Position numbers and translations under genes: made by a program. The notes below the pieces were generated by a model. It was not told where the DNA came from. It saw only the letters and a program-made list of their open reading frames with translations, and ran no database searches. Positions 1 to 9,635 of a stretch of DNA of 34,387 nucleotides are shown in pieces; the stretch's first letter is position 1; the number at the start of each line of letters is the position of its first letter. Location of the stretch: positions 1 to 34,387 of the forward strand of contig JBBHKE010002263.1 in assembly GCA_037447655.1 (NCBI GenBank). Reading direction: 5' to 3'. This stretch comes from Zygnema cylindricum (lineage: Eukaryota; Streptophyta; Zygnematophyceae; Zygnematales; Zygnemataceae).

Positions 1-38
1 CCCCCCCCCCCCCCCCCCCCCCCCCCAGGGGGGGGGGG

Positions 39-70
<32 letters not shown>
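1..70. repeat. poly-C then poly-G run at window edge
   Basis: A run of 26 C is followed by a single A and about 40 G interrupted by one C. A C-run meeting a G-run is its own reverse complement. It is more typical of an assembly or sequencing artefact at a gap edge than of real genomic sequence. Confidence 0.8.
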
Positions 71-72
<2 letters not shown>

Positions 73-837
73 GAAAAATATTTAGAGAAAAAAAAATTGT
101 ATATATCGCGATAAATAGCTTCTTGATATATCGAAGCGATATATCGAATATCGGGTACCTGAAATTCGATATACATATCAAATATCGGCAACAGGCCCTC
201 GATACTAAACACTACAATTTGGTCATCGCTTCCCGTGCACACTTCTTGGATTCATTATACGACAGTTGCAATGCAAAATTAAGGATTTAACCTTCAGATG
301 GCGGTCGCCAATCGGAAATTGTACACGGAGAAATGCTGATTAAAGAGACACATAGAACATTGACGCGATACGCCCTGACATGTAGCGTGCGTCCATAGTG
401 CGTTATGTTAGACCCATACAATATGATTTATGGTGTAATGTGCACCTAACCTATATTGCAGCGTAGCAACTCAGTATTTGAACTTTAAATAATTGTTTCT
501 TGTAAAGTCAAAAACATTTCTAATAAAAGTTTCGATTTTGAAAAAATCCGGCCTAAAATTTCTAGCGCCAACCCTAAGTAAATGAGGCTCAAGGAGTTTA
601 ACAGGAGTTATCCAATCTCGTTTACATCTCATTGCATGCTTAAGTTCAAGCAAATACAAAAAGGTACATGTATTGATGTATGCAATTAAGGCATACTTCC
701 TTTTGCTTCTTCCGTACTTTTTGTGTACACTACGCATTTAATTTCAATTTTTCTCATATTTTGTGTACTTTATGTAATTTATTCACACTTAACGTATTAT
801 TTTTGTAATTCAACTGTACTTAAACTTGCATGACTAA
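71..837. other. AT-rich stretch without recognisable gene
   Basis: I see no coding signal. Positions 105-190 hold several short palindromic ATATATCG/CGATATAT motifs in both orientations. The rest is ordinary AT-rich sequence, and small open frames on either strand match nothing I know. Confidence 0.5.
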
Positions 838-1638
838 GGGTACTTTCGCATGTGCTAAAGTTACAACTATTGTATATCGTTTTCTTTCACGACTTAGAAA
901 AAACGAGAAAATTCATAGCGTACAAACAAATTGAAATTACCACCATACAAGTTGTGTTACCTTTAAACTTTATACGTACAAAAGTTTTTCGTATAGCGCA
1001 ATGCAATTTGTCGTATAACGCATTTCGACCCATTTTCGCGTCCTTCCAGCACATGTTCAAACTTTACATCAAATCATCTCGCAAGGTGATTTTAAGTATA
1101 GCCTAATAAGGTGAGCGAATACGCAGATGTCGTGGTACGTGTCGGATTTTTTTTTCAATTTTTGTGCGTGGAGTACCAAAAATTGCACGTTTCCAGCCGG
1201 TGCGTACAGTTTTCTGTGCGCTAATTTCCGTAAATGGGTCGTCTTTCTCAAACACACGTGTCTTCACACATACGGCATAGAAAAACATTGGGCACCTGTC
1301 AGCAAGTGGGAAGACGAAAAACGAAACCGCATTTTTGTGCAACAACGAAAGGTATTTTAGGGTTTCGACACGTCGACAATGTTCCATACGGACATTACGA
1401 AGTCACGAAAATTGTACAGCGTGCGAAGAGACGCCACAAATTGAAGTCGAGTAGAAGTATCGCCTCATTTTGTGTACCATTTCATCTGTCACATTGTTTC
1501 GTAAACGTCTACATAAGTCACTTTTTTTTAGTAAGAAGTTATTGGCGTTTTCATCCGAATGTTTTGAAAGTTGTACAAAGAATCTTCGATAAAAAACAAA
1601 GTATCAAGAATAAGTTTCGGTTACATGCGAAAGTACCC
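838..1638 (+). mobile_element. TIR element copy 1 (PIF/Harbinger-like, non-autonomous)
   Basis: The element begins GGGTACTTTCGCATGT and ends with the exact inverse. It is flanked by a TAA target duplication at 835-837 and 1639-1641. A 3-bp TAA/TTA duplication is the hallmark of PIF/Harbinger transposons, and that is the only ground for the class assignment. The 801-bp body has no recognisable transposase, so it is a non-autonomous (MITE-like) copy. It aligns along its whole length, inverted, with the copy at 1945-2716. Confidence 0.75.
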
Positions 1639-1944
1639 TAAATACTGTTCAAATGACAAAAAAATGTTTCTTGCTTTTTCATTTGTCAAAAAACAAATGC
1701 CACTTTATTCAAATAACTTGGCAGAAGAAAAAAATTGAACCATCGACTGCGGTTCAAAAACTAAATCGTACGGTTATGGGTTGAAAGTACTTTGCTCAGT
1801 TGCACATCAGTAGATAGAGAAATGAATGGGCATCAAAATAGCGGATTTTTTGTCGAAAGAGAGTTTTTTTTTTAACTTGTTAAAAGGTAAACAACGGCCA
1901 AAAAAATTGTTCAAATTAAGTGAAAACAAGACACGGGATTGTTA
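1639..1944. other. spacer between inverted TIR elements
   Basis: About 300 bp of AT-rich sequence lie between the two inverted element copies. No coding signal or further repeat is seen. In a transcript it would be the loop of the long hairpin the two copies could form. Confidence 0.4.
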
Positions 1945-2716
1945 GGGTACTTTCGCATGTAACCGAAACTTAGTCTTGTTACTTTGTTTTTTAGAGAAGA
2001 TTCTCCGTAAAACTTTCAGAGCATTCACATGTAAACACTTAAAATGTGACTTATGTAGACGTGTTCCAAACAACGTGACAAATGAAGTGGTACACAAATT
2101 GAGGCGAAACTTCCACTCGGCTTCAATTAGAGGCGTTTCTCCGCACGCTATACAATTTTTGTGACTTCGTAATGTCTGTACGCCACATTGTCGATGTGTC
2201 AAAACCCTAAAATACCTTTCGCTGTCGCAAGAAATGCGATTTCATTTTTCGTCTTCCCACATGCCGAGAGGTTGCCAAAGTATTTCCTACTCCGTATGTG
2301 TGAAGATACGTGTTTTTGAGAGAGACGATCTTTGTACGGAAATCAGCGCACGGGAAATAGTACGCACAGGCTGGAAACGTGCAGTGTGTTCTTTTTTTTG
2401 GTACTCCGCGCACAAAAATTGTAAAAATTTCAGAAACGTGCGATACCGTCTGCCTATTCACTCACCTTATTGGAATTTATTTCAAATCACCTCGCGAGGT
2501 GATTTGATGTAAAGCTTGAACATGTGCTGAAAAGACGTGAAAGTGGGTCGAAATGCGTTAGACGACAAGCTATTGTACGTATAAAGTTTCAAGGCAACGC
2601 AACTAGTACCGTGGTAACTCTATTTTTTGGTACGGCTGCAGATTTTCTCGTTTTTTCCAAGTTATGGAGGAAAACGACAGAAAATAATTGTAACTTAAGC
2701 ACATGCGAAAGTACCC
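1945..2716 (-). mobile_element. TIR element copy 2, inverted relative to copy 1
   Basis: It has the same 16-bp terminal inverted repeats as the element at 838-1638 and lies in the opposite orientation. Its left end (1945 onward) matches the inverse of copy 1's right end, and its right end matches the inverse of copy 1's left end. It is flanked by TTA at 1942-1944 and, after one extra A, TTA at 2718-2720. There is no transposase. An internal palindrome lies at 2483-2506. Confidence 0.75.
2483..2506. repeat. perfect 24-bp palindrome in TIR element
   Basis: A perfect palindrome is centred on CTCGCGAG inside the second TIR element, about 210 bp from the end equivalent to copy 1's left end. A decayed version sits at about 1071-1092 in copy 1. 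A related perfect palindrome (GTACCTCGCGAGGTAC) occurs at 18348-18363 in a different TIR element. Confidence 0.8.
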
Positions 2717-3290
2717 ATTAGTTTGGTACTCTAAGAACATTTGTTTTGTTACAATACTGTCCTCTAGCTTCCGCATGCTGCCAAAGTTTTTTTTTGGTTC
2801 CATCGCGGTTGTTTGTTTTTTTTTTTGTATGTTTGCATGAGACCCAACGTTCTTGAAAAAATATTGTGCTGCCTAAAAACCCATGAAAAAACCTAAAAAC
2901 AAAAAAAAAAACCCCGTTAACGTCAACAGTGATGTACCATTGCGTCAAAATGCCGAGGTCAGTGGTGGCGTTTCCGAATAGAAATTTGGGGTGTGTGTAT
3001 ATACCCTACAATATTCAACTAATATGGGCACTTTTGTGAAAAAAAATGTTTGCAATAAACTCATACACTGAAAGTACAGTAAGGGTATCGAACAACCCTC
3101 CATACAAGTGTGGGACCCGCGGCACCCCTTCGGCACCCCTTCGGCACCCTCGGCACATTCATGCCGCATCACGTCAACGCATTTTAATTACATTAATCGC
3201 ACGTTAAATGGTATTTCTATCGCATTTTATCTTTATGTAGACGGTCCTATAAAAAAGACGCCACGCTGATTTAAACGTGGGCATGTTTCG
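2717..3290. other. non-coding flank with dispersed repeat fragment
   Basis: The sequence is A/T-rich with several poly-T and poly-A tracts and no recognisable gene. It contains the dispersed repeat at 3076-3157, listed separately. Confidence 0.4.
3076..3157 (+). repeat. dispersed repeat shared with 19579-19660
   Basis: Positions 3076-3117 match 19579-19620 almost base for base (starting ACAGTAAGGGTATCGAACAA). In both places the match is followed by a GC-rich run of repeated CGGCACC units. The repeated pairing suggests one dispersed element family of unknown type. Confidence 0.65.
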
Positions 3291-3938
3291 GTGGCGGCAG
3301 GATCGTACAAATTTCGGTCCGACGCCGTGAAACCTGCGGACAGTTTAGATTCTGCCGGCGAAGTAGTCAGTCGCCGGAATGTGCGCGAACCGACTAAATT
3401 TGCCGTTCGAGATTTCCGCGAACCGACTTACTTTGCCGGCCGAAATTCCCGCGACCAGTTTGAATCGATGTACGTTCGGTCGCGAACCGAAACATCAACC
3501 AAAAATGATGTCGACGCCAGCGTGGATTCGAACGCGAATCTAAGGCCACGAAGGATGCAGACAAATGGACGATCCGGATGCGAACTACACCCGTCGACGC
3601 TGATTGGTCCATTTTAAGTCGTGGACCCTTGGAGGTCGCACGCACTCACATGTAGCGTAGGAAGGGTTTTTATCCGCAGGTTGTAGATTCTGTAACGTAA
3701 GGCATACGATTCTGATCGCCTATTGGCCAGAATCCAAACTAGGAGCAAGCAGCCACATAGAACGCATGTATTCGTAGTAAGTCAGACTCTCAGCTGTAGA
3801 ATTTGTACTTAGCCAATTCTAGGTGAATTCTGTGCTCACAATCTTAAGAGCATATGAATTCTCTTCTTTTGGAAGATTTGACCTAAACTTTGAGGATTTT
3901 CTTGTAAAATTGTCAGGATAGGTTTATGTAGAAATTAA
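3250..3938 (+). other. GC-richer stretch with unrecognised open frame
   Basis: An open frame from about 3291 to 3617 (plus) has no ATG at its start and matches no family I recognise. It contains an imperfect ~42-bp duplication around 3385-3470 that yields REPTKFA and REPTYFA. It is more GC-rich than its flanks and may be a transposon relic. From 3640 to 3938 I see nothing definite. Confidence 0.2.
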
Positions 3939-4982
3939 TGGTCCATTTTTAGTATTTTCTAGGTCTAAATAGAAATATAGAAAGAAGCCGAGGCAGTCTA
4001 CCTCTAACTTCTCTCTCCAACTCTCAAACTTGTCGCAGTCACTAAGAAACTGGAGAGGGAGCTAGAGCCATGGCTACCTAGGCTATCCAGAGGTTTACGG
4101 GAAATTTATATTAGTTAAGGGTTTATTTACTAAAAGGTATGTGCCGGCCACAGGATTTGATCCTGGTACCTACCGGCCGGCAGACAGTAGATAGCCGGTA
4201 GCCTTAGCGGTTAAGTTTAGAACTAGTGTTACGTACTATATAGTTTGATATTTATTTAACCATGAATATGTAGGATAAATCATTTAACTGTAATTGTTTA
4301 CGGGATACATATATCCGGTAATGTATAAGTACGGATTACGGTACGGACATGAAATCAATACCGCGCATTTATTTCTTTAGTAAAACGAATACCGCGCATG
4401 TATTTATTACGGCTACGATTGAAATCGGCATTCAATCGGACGGCCGGAATTAGCGCCGAGATCGCGGAAGAATATTTCGGTGGTTTGTGACCATCGCCAC
4501 ATCGGATGACACGTGGCGAAATTGCATTGGATCGTGGTATCTCCGGAGATTATGGCACCGAATCTGGATATGACATGTGTCGACATTTAGGCCATGTCGT
4601 ACAATGTCCGTACATAAAGTACTTCGGTAGCTGTACTTTTGCGTACAGAACTGTAATCTGATTGGTTCCGTACATCAGTAGATAGAGTCTGTGAGAGAGA
4701 TAGGACTTAGAAAAATTAGGAGATAGGACCCTCTCTCCCAGAGAGCCTCTGTACAAAAGGTCAACTTTGACCCTCCATAACTTACTGCTCAGGGGAGCAA
4801 ATTCAGAGATTCTTTTTGCTATCGACTCAGGGCAGTCTTGCCTTCACAAGGGTGCTAGTGGTTAGAGTTTTTGTCTGCCAGGGTGGCAGTTGTTTTTGCT
4901 GAAACACAAATGGGTCAGAGTTATCCTAGAGGCTTCTTGGAAGCTGTCCACTCTAAGGACTTATGGAGGTCTCAGAGTTACA
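3939..4982 (+). repeat. 5' LTR of Copia-type element A
   Basis: This ~1.04-kb segment is the inverted, diverged counterpart of the LTRs at 6622-7798 and 9636-10815. Matching blocks include TAGTATTTTCTAGG near the start, the GACTCTATCTACTGA-type block and the block next to gag. It starts TGG (others TGT) and ends CTCAGAGTTACA, so it has TG...CA boundaries. The primer-binding site follows directly. The first in-frame ATG (4963) lies inside this LTR, as in the other two copies. It also carries a duplicated ATACCGCGCAT motif around 4350-4410. Confidence 0.75.
4143..4181 (+). repeat. hairpin with tRNA B-box-like loop in LTR A
   Basis: Arms GCCGGCC and GGCCGGC enclose CAGGATTTGATCCTG, which resembles a tRNA T-arm/B-box. 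The same structure, with different stem bases that still pair, is found in the other two LTR copies at 7569-7604 and 10586-10620 in the opposite orientation. It is not a complete tRNA. Confidence 0.45.
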
Positions 4983-6366
4983 GGTTATGGGCCCACCCTC
5001 TAGGGTACCAATCTTTAATGGAACTGGCTTCATATATTGGGAAAGTATGATGATAGGAGCTCTATGCGAAAAAAGGTTTTGGGGGATTGTGAGTGGACGA
5101 TTGGGGCGTCCATCAAGTCTTGGAATCCCTCCAGGGTTTGGAGGAAGCAAATTCACCAGGAAAGAGGATCCACTTTCAATGGAGGAAACAAAGGAAGGAG
5201 AAGTGGTGGACAAAAGAAAGGAGAAGGAGGCGACCACACCAATAACAACTGGTTCGGCATTCATGTCACCTATTCCGAGGAACGAGGAGAATGATACTGA
5301 AACCTAGGACTTCAACATTATGGCGGCAAAGCACTTCATCCTACGCCATCTCACTCAAGGACTTGCATGTGCTCATTTGCAAATAGAAAGGGTATCATAT
5401 CTTTGGATGGCTCTCATAGAGATGTACCGAAGTGGTACGATTCAGCAACAACAGTTGGCTGATCAGAAAGTTAAGGAGTATGTATACAAAGGGGGGAAAA
5501 TGTTGGATTTTTGCAATGAGCTTGCTACACTCTTCATGGAGCTAGAGAGTGCGGGAAAATATTTTAGTGAAAAAGAAAAGGTTAACTGTTTACTGATGAA
5601 GTTACCCGATGAGTTCGAGAATATAGTCAACCGTGTGCAGGACTTGCCAGACTCAAGGTGGATATAGAACTCAGTGGTAGGGATGATTCTCGTTCGAGAG
5701 AATACGATTGAGATCCGAAGGGGAGGAAAGAGTGGCCAAGCCTTGGCAACTGCGACCGATTGGAGGAACAAAGATTCCCGGAAACCGGTCGGAAACTATG
5801 GGGGGAGGGAGCAGAAAAATCAGACCGACGAGTTTGGACCAAAGGCTCCCAAAGGTTTATGTCATTTTTGTAAGAAACCTGGGCACTATATGGCAGAGTG
5901 CACTAAACTAACCGAGCTTCGGTTATACGAGGGGGAGACCGGTGGTACCTCGAGAGGAAAGAAAAAGGCCCTTGTGACACAAGTACATGAGGCGGAATCC
6001 GAGGACGAGGACGATGAGCTCTTTTTAGATGAGGAGTTGGACGCGAAAAACGAGGTCGAAATTCCACAAAGGCATAAATGTGCTTACGGTGGATTGAAAG
6101 GTGAAGTAGGCTGGATTGTAGATTCAGGTGCCTCCATGCACATGTGTAAGGATAGGCACTTGTTCACTAAGATAAGAAATATTCCCACCGTAGAGATAGA
6201 GTACGGGGATGGGAGGATGGTCACCACTACTCTTGTAGGATCAGTAGATTTGAAAGTGTCAGTAGAAGGAAAGACACCCATAGTAACATTCTCCGATGTA
6301 TTGTTTATTCCGGAGCTTAACAAAAACCTCATCTCTACATCCGTATTAGATGATTCGTTGGCTTAA
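4963..6366 (+). pseudogene. Copia-type gag-protease, element A
   Basis: One frame of 468 codons is interrupted only by two TAG stops (5305, 5665). In the diverged copy B both positions align with Trp, so they look like TGG to TAG changes. The N-terminus (MGPPSRVP...) is encoded by the primer-binding site and flanking bases. A UBN2-type Copia gag domain lies at about 5320-5640 (KHFILRH, FCNELATL, LLMKLPDEFENI). A CCHC zinc knuckle is at 5860-5901 (CHFCKKPGHYMAEC). An acidic linker follows, then a retropepsin site WIVDSGAS at 6112-6135 and LNKNLISTSVL near the end. The frame closes with TAA right after the protease, with no integrase or reverse transcriptase. Copy B ends at the same point, so gag-pro only may be the family's normal content. 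Confidence 0.85.
4983..4995 (+). other. primer-binding site (half initiator tRNA-Met)
   Basis: GGTTATGGGCCCA follows the LTR terminal CA directly. It is the exact reverse complement of the anticodon arm of eukaryotic initiator tRNA-Met (TGGGCCCATAACC). This is the arrangement known from Drosophila copia, which primes from a cleaved 5' half of this tRNA. Its ATG at 4987 is in the gag frame. Confidence 0.8.
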
Positions 6367-6616
6367 TATTCCCGTGCTCTTGAAATTGTCTCTTTTCTTC
6401 TATTTTTTGCAATTTGACATTTTCAGTTTTGCTCCATTTTTTTGCGATTTGAAATTGTCAGTTATTCTAAGTTTTTTTATTCCTTGTGTCAATTAGTTTT
6501 TCTCTCTAGTAATTTGTCTATATGTTTAGATTTCTGCTATGCTTTATTTTCATTTCATTAGTTGTCTAGTTTGTTTTTGAGTTGTTGAATCTTAGATTGC
6601 TGAACTGTCCGGTATC
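6367..6616. other. T-rich 3' flank of element A
   Basis: T-rich sequence lies between the end of element A's gag-pro frame and the target duplication of element B. It may be the untranslated 3' region of A. No 3' LTR of A is found here or just beyond element B. Confidence 0.4.
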
Positions 6617-6621
6617 GTTTT
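6617..6621. repeat. left target-site duplication of element B
   Basis: GTTTT immediately precedes the LTR. The same five bases follow the other LTR at 10816-10820. Five bp is the usual duplication length for LTR retrotransposons. Confidence 0.75.
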
Positions 6622-7798
6622 TAAAACTCTGAGTCCTCCATTGGCCCTTAGAGTAGGCAGATCCAAAAAGAAGCTAATCTAGGTAGTGCCGACTCCAACT
6701 TGATATAAACCCAAATGACTGACCCCTTGAAAGTCAGAACCCCAATACAGCTTCACCCTTGTGAAATAACACTTTCTGTGTGCTCAATTCCACCACAGAA
6801 TGCAAAGTTAGAATATGAGATTTGGACACATTCACCCACTTTGAATTTCCCTTAGAAATGCAGCCACCCTGGCAGACAAAAACTGTGACCGACTACTCTA
6901 CTGTGTAGCCTAGACTCCCTTGAGTTCGCAGAAAATAGAATCACTGAAAATGGTCAAGTAAATTGATAGTTATGGCTGGCCAAAGTTTGCCATTTATACA
7001 AGGTGCTCTCTGGGAGAGGTAGCTACCTACCCAAAATTTTCTAAGTCCTATCTCTCCTCTAAGACTCTATCTACTGACGTACGACACCAATCCCTTTACT
7101 GTGTCGTACAGAAAAGTACAAGTGCCAATGTACTTTTTGTACGACCAACGTACGACATGGCCAAATTGTCGACACATGTAATATCCGGATTTGTTCCCGC
7201 AATCTCCGAAGTTGCCGCGATCCAATGTTATTACGCCATGTGTCACTTGACGTGGCGATGACCGTAAAATGCGAAACGTACTTATTCCGTGATCGCGGCG
7301 CCTATCGTGGCCGTCCGCTCAAAATTGGTTATAATCTAGCCGTTGAAAATAGAAGCGCGGTATTTGTTTCGCGGTCGAAACAAATACGCGGTATCCGTTT
7401 CATACATAAAACCGTACTCCGTACTACCTAAAAGTGTATCCATGTATTACGTATATATTTCCCGTTAAACGACCTAGTCTACGTGTTACTATTTAAATAT
7501 TTGTCAAACCCTACATATACTAACACTCTTCCTAGACTTAGCGGCTAGAGCTAAACGGCTACTGAGACTGACGGCAGGTACCAAGATCAAACCCTGCGTC
7601 CGTCAATCTTTTTATGAACCTTCTTAATTTCTACTACCTGTCTCTCTTGGGGAACTCAGGCAGCCATGACTCTAACTCCCTATCCAGCCTTCAGTGACTA
7701 CAACAAGAATGGGGGCTTGGATAAGGGAGTCAGAGGCAGACTGCCTCTGTTTTTTTATCTATCCTAATACACACCTAGAAAATACTCAAATATCAACC
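6622..7798 (-). repeat. 3' LTR of element B
   Basis: In element sense it starts GGTTGATATTTGAG (its partner has TGTTGATATTTGAG) and ends CTCAGAGTTTTA (its partner ends in CA). It aligns end to end with 9636-10815. The terminal TG and CA have each lost one base through mutation. Confidence 0.85.
7569..7604 (-). repeat. B-box-like hairpin in 3' LTR of B
   Basis: In element sense, a TGACGG/CCGTCA stem encloses GGTTTGATC, close to the tRNA B-box GGTTCGANTCC. It is equivalent to 4143-4181 in LTR A, where the stem bases differ but still pair. Confidence 0.45.
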
Positions 7799-7811
7799 CT
7801 CCCTTATTTTC
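7799..7811 (-). other. polypurine tract of element B
   Basis: Reading in element sense, AATAAGGGAGG abuts the 3' LTR. This is the expected place and composition for the plus-strand primer of an LTR retrotransposon. A longer G-rich/purine tract lies about 60 bp further upstream in element sense. Confidence 0.6.
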
Positions 7812-7913
7812 TAGTCTATTTCAATTCAACTCCCACACACAAACAAACAAACACCCCCCCCCCCCTTTTTTTCTTTTCCTTTTATTTTCATAAAACTTTA
7901 AGAGAATACTCCC

Positions 7914-9631
7914 TTATTTAAAACAGTGCATTAGATGAACCGAAATAATAATTGCATCACACATTTTATTTAGCATCCCACCTTTTATAAATCTGAGCAA
8001 AGATTTTATCCTCATAATCACTTTTCCATCCACACTAAATCCAATTTCCCTCTTGCAATTCAAACAGCTAGCCCCATCTCCAATGTGCAACACACACCCA
8101 GATGCTAACCCTTTTACAAACACACCTTCATATATGACATCATTCCCATTTGTGATGCCGAATCCGTTACCCCCCATTTTTTTCTACAAAACAAGTGTCC
8201 CCATAAGTTCCTCATAAAATCTACATCTTCCGAACTCATATCTTTGTCCATGATAATTACCCCATTTTCTGAACTTTCCTCACTCTCTCCCATGGAATTC
8301 TTTCCACTATCACTTTCTGTTTTTATTCCCAAAAAAGAATTCTCCTCCCCTAAACTTTTAATCAAATATTCCTCTTCTCCCCTATCCTTTGAAACCCTCT
8401 CTAGACTTACTTCTCCCTTTACTTCGAAATCCGTTGAAGTCTCCCATTCCGACCAGTTTTCTGTTTCCAAAATATTTATAAAAATATCCTCAATATTTTT
8501 AACTCCCTCAAGTGTCTCTTTTCTCTTTACTTCCCTTATACCTCCAAAAGCACACTGTTGCTTTCGTGGAATTTTTGTGTGCTTTTCTCTCTTCCCCATA
8601 CTACCGATGCGGAGAAGTTCCAACATATCTTCATCCTCTTTCTCCTCTTCCCCTTCGTCCTCCTCATCCACATTCCAACTTCTAAGTTTTTCCAAACAAG
8701 GGCATTTCTTCATATAATGACCTGGTTCCCTACAAAAGAAGCAAACCCCTTTTTTCAAAGCTCCCGTGTCTTTTCCTCACCCTCTTTTTTTATCAAAGTT
8801 CTGATAACGTTTACCTTTGTCTTTCTTCCTCTCATCACGCTTCCGCCAATCACCACCAACTGTAAATGTATTCACCCTGTCACTTCCCCTACGAAGCTAT
8901 AAAGTGTTTTCCCTCACAAGAATTATCCCTATGGTAAAGCTCCAAGTCCATGAGGAGCCATCCATTGCCTACATACGACAAATGATGTTTTCGTACTCAT
9001 CTGGGAGTTTCATGAGTAGTGTATTAATCTTCCTTTCCTCAGATTCTACATATCCCGCACTAGCAAGCTCAACATTTAACGCAGCAATATCATTGCAAAA
9101 CTCTATCATGTTACCGCCTTTATAAACATAGGCCTCTATTTCCTGTTTTAATAACTGCTGCCTCTGAATAGTCTCACTCTTATAAATCTGAACTAGAGCT
9201 TCCCATATCTCTGAAGACTTGGTTAAATTTATAAGAGTAATAGCTATAGACTTAGATATGTTTCTAAGTATGAGATGTTTTGCTATGGTGTTTTTATACT
9301 CCCAGATTTTACCGTCACTTTCTTCAGTTTTAGTTGTAACCCCTACAAATGGAACCATAGTCGAGAGCCTAGCTCCCCTCACCATAGGTGTCCCTTTATC
9401 CTTCTCCCCTATTTCCCCTTCACCTTCCGTTGCATCTGAACTCCGGTTGGTTTTCTGGGCTGCCCCTAATGATTCTCCAAAGTGAGCTCCTCCAAAGCCC
9501 AGTGGTGGACACCTCACTTGTGCCGAAACAATTCCCCATAAGTGCTTCTCGAAAAGCAATCCCTACATCATAAATCCCTAATAAGTGAAGCCTATTCCAT
9601 CAAACATAGGCACCCTAGATGGTGGGCCCAT
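7914..9631 (-). pseudogene. Copia-type gag-protease, element B
   Basis: Homologous to the gag-protease of element A. From the ATG in the primer-binding site (9631) the frame runs to about 8114 with several in-frame stops, mostly TAG. They include one where A has Trp, one where A has Ile and one where A has Gln. A TGA lies just before the zinc knuckle. The gag domain lies at about 9440-8970 (KHLILRNI, FCNDIAAL, LLMKLPDEYENI). The knuckle is at 8743-8702 (CFFCREPGHYMKKC). A strongly acidic segment of about 150 residues follows. The protease site is damaged (TDSAS instead of DSGAS), and the rest of the domain (IGDG... to about 7914) is in another frame. No integrase or reverse transcriptase follows. 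Confidence 0.8.
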
Positions 9632-9635
9632 AACA
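9623..9635 (-). other. primer-binding site of element B
   Basis: In element sense TGTTATGGGCCCA abuts the LTR end TTTCA. It matches the complement of the initiator tRNA-Met anticodon arm at 12 of 13 positions. It also encodes the gag start MGP, as in element A. Confidence 0.75.

Noticed and set aside
3118-3157. Short GC-rich direct repeats considered as a CRISPR-like array
   Set aside because: Units are about 12-14 bp without spacers, and the genome is eukaryotic. It is a simple tandem repeat within a dispersed element.
4143-4220. Possible tRNA gene in LTR A
   Set aside because: Only a T-arm/B-box-like hairpin is present. I could not fold a D-arm, anticodon arm and acceptor stem together, so no tRNA is called.
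7225-7431. Open frame on the plus strand, conserved with one at 10205-10447
   Set aside because: Both lie inside the two LTRs of element B and antisense to it. Their similarity is fully explained by LTR identity.
8244-8717. 157-codon Ser/Pro-rich frame on the plus strand
   Set aside because: It is the antisense shadow of the acidic part of gag-protease B on the minus strand.
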